In this document: positions 55,489 through 64,000 of the stretch, piece after piece | How the letters are laid out: every line of letters begins with the position of its first letter | Numbering within the stretch: the first letter of the stretch is position 1 | Origin: Anthoceros angustus | Lineage: Eukaryota; Streptophyta; Anthocerotopsida; Anthocerotales; Anthocerotaceae | Assembly (NCBI GenBank): GCA_010909165.1 | Contig: VJWM01000223.1 | Span: forward strand, 236,366 to 300,365 | Direction: 5' to 3' | Length of the DNA: 64,000 nt | Position numbers and translations under genes: made by a program | The notes under the pieces: generated by a model | The model's input: only the letters and a program-made list of their open reading frames with translations | Told to the model about the DNA's origin: nothing | The model's database searches: none

Positions 55489-57138
55489 ATGGTGGCAGAA
55501 AAATTTTTTAAAGTGAAAAATTTTCGTTTTAATGTCGGCGATTGTTTATTTGATGCAATATCTTACTTGTTAGAAGGTACAATTTCATCTTTAAGCTTAA
55601 GAGAAATGGCAATGGACGAGTTTAAAAATAGGATTCTAAATGAGGACCCAGTTGCTCTTGATAATCTTCAGCAATACCTTCCAGAGATCTTGCAAGATCT
55701 TCATCAAATAGATGATATAGACACTTATATTCGTAGAATGAGATTACCTTTTCTACCAAAACATATGATGGCTGGCATATCTCAAGATGTGCCCGATTCT
55801 AATGACAAAAATAAAAAAGCTCGGGGGATTGACAAAACTCAAAAAACTCGAAGATTTGGCTTAAAACATGAATATGGTGTATCTCAAGGCTTGCTAACTT
55901 CTACTAGTGGAACTCGTAAAGATCAAAGCAGTGACGCAACTTGCAAGACTCGAAGATATGGCTTAAAGCATGAATATGGCATATTTCAAGGCCTAATAGG
56001 TTTTTTTGGTAGAACTCGAAAAGCTAAAAGAGTTGACGGAACTCAAAAAGCTAAAAGAGTTGACGAAACTCAAAAATCTCGAGATTTTGGCTTTAATTTG
56101 AAATTTATTCGTAACACACCACAAGATAGAATAGCATATGATGCGATAATCCAAGATAAAAAAAATATGCTAGATACGCCAAATATGCAAGGTATGCTAA
56201 ATATGTCAGATGCGTCAAATATGCAAGGTGTGTCAAATATGTCAAGTGCGTCAAATATGTCAGGTACGGTAAATATGCTAAGTGCGTCAAATATGACAGA
56301 TGTGTTAAATATGACAGATGTGGCAAATATGACAGATGTGGCAAATATGACAGATGTGGCAAATATGACAGATGTGGCAAATATGACAGATGTGGCAAAT
56401 ATGACAGATGTGGCAAATATGACAGATGTGGCAAATATGCCAAATGTGGCAAATATGCCAGATGTGGCAAATATGCCAGGTGCGTCAAATATGCAAGGTG
56501 CATTAAATATGCTAGATGTGTCAAACATGCAAGATTCGTCAAATATCCAAAGTGCATTAAATATGCCAGATGTGTCAAACATGCAAGATGAGATTATAAC
56601 ATATGTGAAAGGACGAGATCTAGATCTTGTGTATCCGTATGTGCAAGGTGCAATAATGCAAGATGAGACACTGCAAAATACGACGATGCAAGATGGGACA
56701 CCACTACATGTGACAATGCAAGATGGTACACCGCTAGATGCGACACCGCAAGATGGTACACCGCTAGATGCGATCTTGCAAGATGGTACACCGCTAGATG
56801 CCACCGTGCAAGATAAGACGTCATTGAAAGATGGGACACCCCAAGGTGCAACACCCCGACATGAAGCACCTATACTCCAAGATGAACTTGGCCTATGGGG
56901 AGATGCACTTGCCACTCAATGGTTGAGTGTATCTTTAAAAAAACATATACGTATATGGTCAATAAAATCTGATAATGAATTGATTATGATTCAAGAGTTT
57001 GGAAAAGAATACGAGTGGAACGTCGACGAGTATGAATTGAAAGACGAAAAAAGAAAACAAGAGAGAAAATGGATGCCTAGTCTTAATATCTTGTATGATG
57101 GACGGTTGCATTATGAGCCCCTTGTTAAAAAATTGTAG
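55489..57138 (+). CDS. OTU-type cysteine protease-like protein with a giant repeat insertion, 549 aa
   Basis: Single open frame from ATG 55489 (MVAEKFFKVK). Residues 17-30 match an OTU nucleophile block, GDCLFDAISYLL, with Asp18 and Cys19. Near the C-terminus are ELGLWGDALATQWLSVSLKK and IRIWS, the typical OTU core strand-helix, then LNILYDGRLHYEPL with His541 as candidate catalytic His. Between them lie about 350 residues of low complexity: repeats of RRFGLKHEYG, KKAKRVD-type repeats, about 20 copies of an Asn-Met-x-(Asp)-Val-Ala six-residue unit (18-base minisatellite), and a QDGTPLDAT repeat. OTU domains normally have about 100-130 residues between Cys and His, so this insertion is extreme. 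AT-rich and intronless, unlike the conserved genes here. Deubiquitinase activity is inferred only; the spacing may make it inactive. Confidence 0.65.
   Translation: MVAEKFFKVKNFRFNVGDCLFDAISYLLEGTISSLSLREMAMDEFKNRILNEDPVALDNLQQYLPEILQDLHQIDDIDTYIRRMRLPFLPKHMMAGISQDVPDSNDKNKKARGIDKTQKTRRFGLKHEYGVSQGLLTSTSGTRKDQSSDATCKTRRYGLKHEYGIFQGLIGFFGRTRKAKRVDGTQKAKRVDETQKSRDFGFNLKFIRNTPQDRIAYDAIIQDKKNMLDTPNMQGMLNMSDASNMQGVSNMSSASNMSGTVNMLSASNMTDVLNMTDVANMTDVANMTDVANMTDVANMTDVANMTDVANMTDVANMPNVANMPDVANMPGASNMQGALNMLDVSNMQDSSNIQSALNMPDVSNMQDEIITYVKGRDLDLVYPYVQGAIMQDETLQNTTMQDGTPLHVTMQDGTPLDATPQDGTPLDAILQDGTPLDATVQDKTSLKDGTPQGATPRHEAPILQDELGLWGDALATQWLSVSLKKHIRIWSIKSDNELIMIQEFGKEYEWNVDEYELKDEKRKQERKWMPSLNILYDGRLHYEPLVKKL
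56160..56590 (+). repeat. 18-base minisatellite inside the OTU-like gene
   Basis: Unit gatgtggcaaatatgaca and variants, all multiples of three, so the frame stays open through more than 20 copies. At 56295-56440 eight copies are nearly identical; toward the edges they diverge, as expected for slippage-driven growth from the middle. Confidence 0.9.
56640..56870 (+). repeat. 24-27-base repeat inside the OTU-like gene
   Basis: Units containing gcaagatggtacaccgctag recur about eight times, encoding QDGTPLDA-type repeats. Confidence 0.85.
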
Positions 57139-57263
57139 GTTTTAGATTATGAATTGAAAGGCAATAAAAGAAACAAGGGAGAAAATGGATGCCTAGTCTT
57201 AATATCTTGTATGATGGACATTTGTATTATGAGCCCCTTGTTGAAAAATTGTAGGTTTTAGAT
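57139..57263 (+). pseudogene. Duplicated OTU C-terminal segment after the stop, His to Tyr
   Basis: 57148-57263 repeats 57031-57147 (tandem 117-base unit). Copy two has a one-base frame slip near its start, then reads WMPSLNILYDG again but HLYYEPL where the gene has RLHYEPL, so the candidate catalytic His is Tyr. It lies after the OTU stop codon and has no start of its own. Confidence 0.85.
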
Positions 57264-57578
57264 ACCGTCCTAACTTGCATGAATGTCTAGACTGAGATGA
57301 GTTCAATCTCTTAGTTGCACACCAAAAAGCTTGGGTATGCACCAAACAGTAGCAAATAAAAACTCTAAGTGAACTCCACGGTTAAGCACCCCAAGGTTGA
57401 AACACTATTTGGGATAAGGTCTCGATCACATTTGGTGTTTCAATTCAATTTCAATGGATCGATACTAGGATATGGATCGTACTTTCTCTCATTTACAAGA
57501 AAGCTTAAGGAGACTCTAGAAACTCATAAGTGTACAAAGATATTCTTAAATATTTTTTAGTAAAAATATTCTCTAACA

Positions 57579-57605
57579 TAAATAAAATAAAATAAAATAA
57601 AATAG
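57579..57605. repeat. AAAAT pentanucleotide microsatellite
   Basis: About five units of aaaat (ataaaataaaataaaataaa). Confidence 0.9.
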
Positions 57606-57992
57606 GGGTACATGTGGTTTCAAGTCCTTACTTTCTTTTCTTTTTTCTTCAAGCCGATCCTCCACTTGGCTCAGTGCAGGGAGTTGGATCTCCAGCTTGA
57701 TACACGGAGCTATATTGAACTCCAGCTCATGGGCACCAAAGGATAGGCATAGGCTCGATTGGGCCAGCCTACGATCGCGACCAAGCCGTGATCATCATCA
57801 ATTAGGCTAGGTTATGGTTGTAGGCCGTGCTTGAGGATGTGATTAAGTGATCATGCCCAGTGATTAGGCAAAATCCGATCATTTTGGGCGAGGCAGATCC
57901 TTTATTAATTTCATTGAGACGCCTGATTGATTTAAGCCTCAATCATGCAGGCTTGATGACAAGCCTTCAATGACCTTTAGGCATGAATTGGA

Positions 57993-58175
57993 CCAAGCCT
58001 GAATTGGCTCAAGCTTCGCTTCATTGAATCGATGAATCGGGCTAGGACTGAATTCGCTCAAGCTTCGCTCAATCGATGAATCCTGCCAAGCCTGAATTGG
58101 CTCAAGCTTCGCTAAATCAATGAATCCTGCCAAGCTTGAATTGGCTCAAGCTTCACTGAATCGATGAATTGTGCC
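57993..58175. repeat. 45-base tandem repeat, 4 units
   Basis: Unit ccaagcctgaattggctcaa, then gcttcgctcaatcgatgaat and ctg. Units differ at a few positions; similar words occur just to the left (57925-57990). Confidence 0.85.
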
Positions 58176-59266
58176 AGAACACGGTATTTTTCGAAGGGGG
58201 TGAATATGTAGGAAGGGGGTTTTGTGCCTTTTATCTGCCGAAGGAGGTTTCACAAGGGTATTGAACTCGTGTTTTTTGGGGTATGGGTGAAACAAAGGCA
58301 GAAAAGAAGGGTATCAATTTCTGTCAACCAGTGCCTAAATGTCCATATCATGCCAGCGAAAGGTTATAGTTTAAGAGTATACCTCATTTTGGGTGCATTT
58401 ACGACCCATGGACAAGGGCCATTACTACCGGTCACCGTACAAAAAAATGATTATGCGACCGCGCGACATAGACAAATCATGATAAAAGCAACGTCATTCT
58501 CATACTGCAACCCTAAAGACCCCTAAAAGTCACAGTGATGAGATTACATTGACGACCTATCGCTGATGTTCGAGCACATTCTGATTACGAAGGGAAGAGC
58601 GGCCGGTGGCCGCCTTCGACTTTGGCGATGGCCTTGTCGTGGTATCGATACTCATGAGGCCAATATTGGGACCCGTTTGGAAAGGGTCTTTGGAGTTTGG
58701 GGTTTGGGAAGGGCTTTGGCACAACCTCAATTGTGCCCGCAAATATATTCATATGATTCGGTCCCACTGACTGCAGTAGATTGAAGAGAAATGGTATGCG
58801 GCAACTAGTGTCCATTGACATATCGTCCAGGGAAAAATGCTTGCAGCGCTCATCCTGTCCCGCTTGACAGTATGCCGCAATGTAGAGCGCGGGCCCATTG
58901 GCACCCTCCCCATATGACCTTAAGCATGTAATGGAAAAAGGTTTGAACCTTGGTAAATATCAAGTATTTCAAGTCTGTAACGGCTCACACAGGACAACCG
59001 CAAACAAAATCCTATTCTCGGCCAAGATGTTTTTGAGAAATATGTACTCCGCTTGCAAATGGACACTCCAAAAGCCTGAAGCATACCCTCATTGAGAAGT
59101 TGAAGTTGATGAAAACTTGCCCATGGAAACCATCCCTTAGGAGTCAAAGTGCCGCTGAGGACAGTGAAGATGACGGTGATGATGCCATGCCCAGCGAAGA
59201 TGATGGCATGCAGTCGGGAGAAGAGTAGGAAACCCTTAGAATGTTGGCTCATCTTCAGCAGGCAAC

Positions 59267-59310
59267 CGCTTTTGTCGTAATGTATATGTATACATTACGA
59301 CAAAAGCGGA
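59267..59310. repeat. Perfect 44-base palindrome
   Basis: Arms of 21 bases (ccgcttttgtcgtaatgtata and its exact complement) around a central tg. It could form a long hairpin or be two abutting terminal repeats. Confidence 0.93.
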
Positions 59311-62300
59311 TTTGGGGGAAGTTTCAACAAACTCCCACGATGATCGGAGACAAGCGGGTCTAGCGAGTTTTACGGCAACGAATAGAATGCAGGAAGCCAC
59401 GCGCGTTCACGGTTTCCCGGTCTCCCGGTAGCGGGATTGCAACGAGCAATTGCAAGGACAGAGTGGAAAAGGCGGGAGGCAAGTGTGCAATCGATCGGGA
59501 ACCAAGCTTGGGCAAGAAGGAAAGCAAGAGTATGAACGCAACGATCATGGCTTGTGGACGCGGACTCTCCACAGGGTAAAATGACTTAGGTTTTGTTTTT
59601 CGTGGCGTGGGCGGGGAAATAAAGGGAAGGAAGAAATAAGTCAGGAATACTCCGGTGCACTGAGTAGGTGAAGGACTCGAGCACACTCGAGGAGCCGGAC
59701 TACACTCTGAAGGGGGGGTCCGGACCACACTCCGGAGCAGGACGGGATAAGTACGCCAAGTAAAGTAACTTGGGAGTCGGAGCATGTTTTAGACAGACGG
59801 GCCACGCGTGGATGCTGAGGTGAGCGGGCATGCATCAGACAGTAGTAGCGGTGCTATAGGAAGTATGCACGCTTTGCACGGGCAGGCTAGAGTACGCGAC
59901 GGCGTAAGGCCAGAGTAAGCGGAAGCGTAAGGCGGGAGTACGCCATGCGAGGCCACGGCGAGAGACACTCCCTCCTGACTCTCCCAGCCGCGGCCGGAGG
60001 GAAAGGCCATTTTTCTCGTGACAGCGTTTGGCTGATCTCTCTGGCCACCCAAATTTCTTTAGCGCTATCTTTTCGAGTGCTCGTGCACTCGCGGCTCACT
60101 CGCGTGGTTGGAGTGGCAAGCGCAAAGGCAGCAGATTGTTACACAATCGCCAAGCGAGCAAGAAAAACGATGAGACTCAAGAAGGCGTGGAGGTATGGGA
60201 GCCTGGCGCTTGGTGGAGCGCAACATTGTCACCGGAGATACGACTTGGACTCGGCCGGAGGAAGCGGAAGAACTGGTGGAGACATGGCACTTAGACATCT
60301 TGGTAGCAGTTTTGGACGTTTGGCGTCGCCCGAGAATACGCCAAGAAGATCTTGGCGACATGTGAACAAGGAGGTCCGCTCAAAGCGAGGAGGACCCAGG
60401 AGGTGGACCGTGGAGGTCCCGAGGTGACAGCCTTGGGAAGAAATTGGGGCGTAGTCCCGAGGCCCCTCAAGGTGAGGGAAGGTGGAAGCGTTGAAGGCGG
60501 TCATGTTAAGGCGGGACGCGTCCAACTACTGTTGATGATGACCACTTCTTTGGATAGGCGTGAGGCGTTAGCTAAGGTCATTGTCCATTGAACATGCTCA
60601 CAAGGTGGATCACCTTGGTGACAATCTTCTGGTGTTCTGCATGCCTGCGGCGAGGAGAAAAGGGCGGCGGGCGATCATCTTCGCCGGATGATCAACCGAG
60701 GCTAAGAAGCTACTTGAGTGAAAAGCCGCCTCAAGATCAACACTGGCCCCTTCCTCATCCATGTATGGGGACACCTCAACCTCCCGAAGGAGGCGAGAGG
60801 AGCCGGGCGCTCGAAAGGGCTAAGCGGCCCTACCGGGAGGCGAGCAGAATGAGCGAGGCGCAGAGCGAGGTCCAGGCCTCCAAGGCCAAAGCGGGCCCGC
60901 GAGAGGCGATTGGGAAGGGATCCCAGTTCCATCTGGGACTGACGGACCCCTCGCCACCGGAGGTATGGGAGGATATTCTCGCCTCCTCCGGTTCCGAAGC
61001 GAAGGCCCGCAGACGGGCACCCTGGGAGCCGCTGCGGCGCCACCACCAAGAACCAACCCTCTGAGCGGAGCCACGAGGAGGGTCGTCGAGGAACGGCCCC
61101 AGCCATAGCCGCCACAGGACAGGCTCCTCCGTCCTACCTATGGAGTGGTAGGGCGGAGGGAAGCCGTGAGGAGGGCAGAGCGCCCAAGGCGCTGCGAGGT
61201 CACTGGCGCAACCGTGATCCGAGTCACCCTCGAGCCTCCAAGCTGCGAGGAACGCGCTAGTTCAGGACCCCCACCTCCCACCTCCAAAGCAGGCGCGAAG
61301 AAGGAGCTAGCGGCCAAGCAACAAGGAGATTGAGAAGCGACCTGGCGGACACTCAGACTGAGGGTCCCTCAGTCCCAGAGAGCCAAGTCAGTCATCCTCG
61401 AGACATGCCCGGGCGGTCCTTAATGGACCGAGAGATGTCCGCACCATGGCAGATTTCTCGGGTGCCTCTCACAAGGCCGCTACCGTGGAAGAGACACGGC
61501 GAGATCGCAAACTGCCATGGACGTGATAGCTCTGGGGTCTCTGCAGGACGGCAGAGAAGTCTCAGGAGGTAGAGGCAACCAGGAGGTGCATGGTGCCCTC
61601 CCAGAGGCAGTGGAGGCCCGGCAAGAAGAAGGCGGAGTCCCTCGCTCAAATCGAGGAGGAAAGCGTCGGGAGGCGGAGGCGGAGGGAGTCCAGAATATTC
61701 AGGGACCAAGGTCCTCTAAATGCTGAGCAGTAAAGCAGCCCAAGCCCCGGGCGGAGAACCTCTGCAGTGGCGAAGCAGGAGGAGATGGAGGAAGCAGTAG
61801 GAAGCGGGCCCGAGACCGGCCGAGGCGCCTCAGCGAGAACAAGCCGCTGAAGCTCGGCTCAGAAGGCGGGGAGGCGAAGCCGCTCAAAGCCGTGACTGTG
61901 ATCATTCTAGATCGAAACTGGTGGAGGAGGCGGCGGAGGCAGCCACATGGCTAACACGAGGCGGAGGCGGGGAAGCGGCCAGGCACCGCCGGACCAGGTG
62001 AAGAGAAAGAGAGCCGGCAACAAGGAGATGGAGGATCTCGGGAGCTCGATTACATGGAGGCGGAGAAACGGCGGGGAGATGGAAGAGCCATGAGACGAGG
62101 CTGCCAGCTCCGAGCCGTAACGGCAGGCTCTTGGCGTGATCGGCCCGTCAGGCGGAGATAAGCGACTCCAGCTACATTGGGCGGAGGAGAGGTAAAGCGA
62201 TGGAGCAAGGCGGGGGCGTCGCAAGAAATGGAGAAGGACTGGGCTGACGAAGGCCCAGCGAGTTGCGGGCCCCTTTGGGAAGAGATGGCGGAGCTTCGGG

Positions 62301-62600
62301 CAGGATGAATGGAGGAGCTGCGGCCGACGCGGAAAAGAAGCTGCTGGTCAATTAAGGAAGGCGAGGGAGGTCTTTGTCTGGCCAGAAGATGGGCGAGGTC
62401 ACGGAAACAAAGGCAGGAGCGGGAACCAGCAGTGAAGAAGTGACAGAGAGCCTCACTGGTGGCCTCGCGGTCTGCCGGCGTGGCGCGACTTTCGTGATGG
62501 CGGGTGCGCGCCAATCCGTGTCGTTGTAGGAAAGTCGTTTAGAGGAATGATAGGCTCCGTTTGCGTTCGTGTGATTCTTACCTTACCGATTGACCTCAAC
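59311..62600. other. GC-rich, repeat-like region; plus strand purine-rich from about 60350 to 62460
   Basis: Many short open frames on both strands but no recognised domain. 59640-60400 includes LTR-like sequence without a confirmed partner. From about 60350 the plus strand is dominated by G and A (for example aggcggaggagaggtaaagc), so minus-strand frames are Pro/Ser/Leu-rich and plus-strand frames Arg/Glu/Gly-rich. Probably part of a degenerate mobile element, but I cannot name it. Confidence 0.35.
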
Positions 62601-62623
62601 GCACATCGCCTAACATCTTAATA

Positions 62624-63223
62624 CGTTCACCGTCTGGGCCCGGTATGGCCAAACGTTTAGGGACCGTTCGGCGTCCGTGTATTCGCGTTAATCACTCCTC
62701 CCATTCCTCTCTCCTCACTCCACTCATGGATCTTAAGGAAGGCGGGTTACCGGCCGGATCTCCTCGTCGTTCACTGGGCCTCTCCGTCAGGGCTCTGCCC
62801 ACGCCTCCGGAGTTCCTCGGCTCGCGTTCCAGTCCAGATTCGGTCTTTGGGTGGCTACAGACGAGCACGGGTCATGACCCTTCCTGCACACCACACGCAC
62901 GTTAGGTCCGGTCACGCGGGATTGATCAATCCTCCGGTGTCAGTTCGCCGTGACTCGGGACTCACGTTCGAGAAGACACAGCGGAGTGCGAGCAGCATCA
63001 ACACCAAGAAAGATGATTTATTGAGCCCGGCCCTCTTATACTACGTCGCGTCTTTATTAATGCGGTGGCCCATTCGGTGTACTGTCGACGCCTACCATCC
63101 TCCCCTCCTCCTATCTCCCGCGTGAAAGGAAGGTCCGGTTCCGCCTTGGGATTGGTGGTCCAATCTCCGTCGACAATCGCGCGCACCCAATCGGATGATC
63201 CGGGCTCCTTTCCCGGAATCACA
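62624..63223 (+). repeat. Left arm of a large diverged inverted repeat
   Basis: Starts cgttcaccgtctgggcccgg and matches, in reverse complement, 63972 down to 63321. Shared blocks include cgttcaccgtctg, ccggtatggcca, ccggagttcctcggctc, gactcgggactcacgtt and gcacccaatcggatgatccg. A CTCTTATA near 63030 occurs in both arms. Confidence 0.85.
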
Positions 63224-63320
63224 GGGTTGGGCTCACCGTGATCGGCCGCCCGTTACCAGCGTCATCCTCCCAGCCTTCCGTGGGTCCCCCGGTGGCCCAG
63301 GAGGCCCAGCTCCCCGCGTA

Positions 63321-63972
63321 AATGATTCCGGGAGAGGAGGGGCCCGCTCACGGATCATCCGATTGGGTGCACCACAACCGCCTGACGGGGATTGGACCAC
63401 CCATTCCGAGGAGGGGCCTGTGACCTTCCCAAATGCCCCAAGCAAGGAGATAGGGGGGATAGGTAGGCGTCATTAGGTATACCAGCTGGCTATCACCGTA
63501 ATAGGGGTGTAAAGACGCCACCTGCAGATAAGAGGGCCGAGGCCGCCTAGTAAAGCATCTTCTCTTGGTGTTGATGCCGCTCTGCACCTTTGTGAGTCTT
63601 TGCTAACGTGAGTCCCGAGTCACCGAAAGGTGCACGATGCCCGGGAGATTGATCAAGGTCCCGTGATTCGGACTTAACGCTGCTGTGGTGTGTGCAGAAG
63701 GTGATCGGTGATCCGTCGCCCGAGCCGCGTCCGACACCGAACTGACTGAACGCTGTGAGCCGAGGAACTCCGGAGGGTGTGTAGAGCCCGGACGAGAGGC
63801 CCATGAACGATTTGAGGAGGTCCGGATCACAGAATCCGCGGCTTTTTTCTAAGATCAAGAGTGTAGCGTGAGAGGAGAGAGGAAAGGACCGATGCGTGAA
63901 GGATGTATGTGAACGATACGGACGCCGAACGGGTCTCAAACGCTTGGCCATACCGGCCTCAGACGGTGAACG
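63321..63972 (-). repeat. Right arm of the large inverted repeat
   Basis: About 650 bases, separated from the left arm by about 100 bases of GC-rich spacer (63224-63320). It is longer than the left arm by small insertions and may continue past the window edge. Confidence 0.85.
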
Positions 63973-64000
63973 TAGAGTAGTTAGAGTATGTGTGTGGAGT

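Larger units (their letters stand above)
57264..59266. other. No gene recognised; local repeats
   Basis: Contains an AAAAT microsatellite (57579-57605), a tandem repeat at 57993-58175, and short open frames at 58224-59252 with no family resemblance. Composition is mixed, neither clearly coding nor a complete known element. Confidence 0.4.

Noticed and set aside
56070-56915. Minus-strand frames over the OTU minisatellite (repeated Ser-Val-Ile-Phe or Leu-Pro-His units)
   Set aside because: They exist because the repeat unit is a multiple of three; only the plus frame links to recognisable OTU blocks at both ends.
58224-59252. Possible gene in the right-hand repeat region
   Set aside because: Only short frames, no domain, no splice-linked extension.

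Overview
This is nuclear DNA of a land plant or close streptophyte relative. Every conserved gene is split by short GT-AG introns (mostly about 50-200 bases), and several are plant-specific or plant-typical: an ECA3-type calcium pump, a SYP2-type syntaxin, a GFS12-type kinase-BEACH-WD40 protein, an EDR4-like DUF3133 protein and a RECQ4A-type helicase. Short introns plus many degenerate retroelements suit a non-seed lineage (bryophyte, lycophyte or charophyte alga), but the sequence alone does not fix the species.

Layout, left to right. 1-1150: degenerate 5' part of a non-LTR retroelement (minus), with its reverse transcriptase core lying off the left edge. 2162-6160: SF3B2 (minus, 18 exons, 581 aa). 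6840-8720: arrays of TTGTAA motifs around a dead retroelement 3' end carrying a zinc knuckle and a restriction-like endonuclease. 9541-13166: a Copia element with both LTRs, PBS, PPT and a 5-base target duplication but no reverse transcriptase. 15465-17059: SYP2 syntaxin (plus, 7 exons, 274 aa). 17661-24796: ECA3 (minus, 34 exons, 1001 aa). 25855-27889: RGG/SERBP1-like RNA-binding protein (plus, 7 exons, 423 aa). 29087-32228: EDR4-like protein (plus, 5 exons, 891 aa). 34132-34428: AT-rich RING-like ORF. 35695-37713: low-complexity tandem-repeat ORFs (minus). 38221-44516: GFS12 (minus). About 44930-51196: RECQ4-type helicase (plus). 51721-53689: secreted beta-helix protein (minus, 4 exons, 569 aa). 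55489-57138: AT-rich OTU-protease-like gene with a long repeat-built insertion. 57264-64000: no recognisable gene; tandem repeats, a perfect 44-base palindrome, a purine-rich 2-kb tract and a large inverted repeat at the right edge.

For SF3B2, SYP2, ECA3, the RGG gene, the EDR4-like gene and the beta-helix gene I joined exons by hand; each join gives an open frame whose total length divides by three and whose size matches the family where I know it. GFS12 and RECQ4 were only partly resolved. The conserved genes do not form one pathway (splicing, vacuolar fusion, calcium transport, mRNA binding, immunity signalling, endomembrane trafficking, DNA repair). GFS12/RECQ4 and ECA3/RGG are head-to-head pairs with short shared upstream regions.

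The most unusual part is the OTU-like gene: its catalytic Cys block and its His block are about 520 residues apart, separated by in-frame minisatellites, and its His-bearing tail is duplicated just after the stop codon with the His changed to Tyr.
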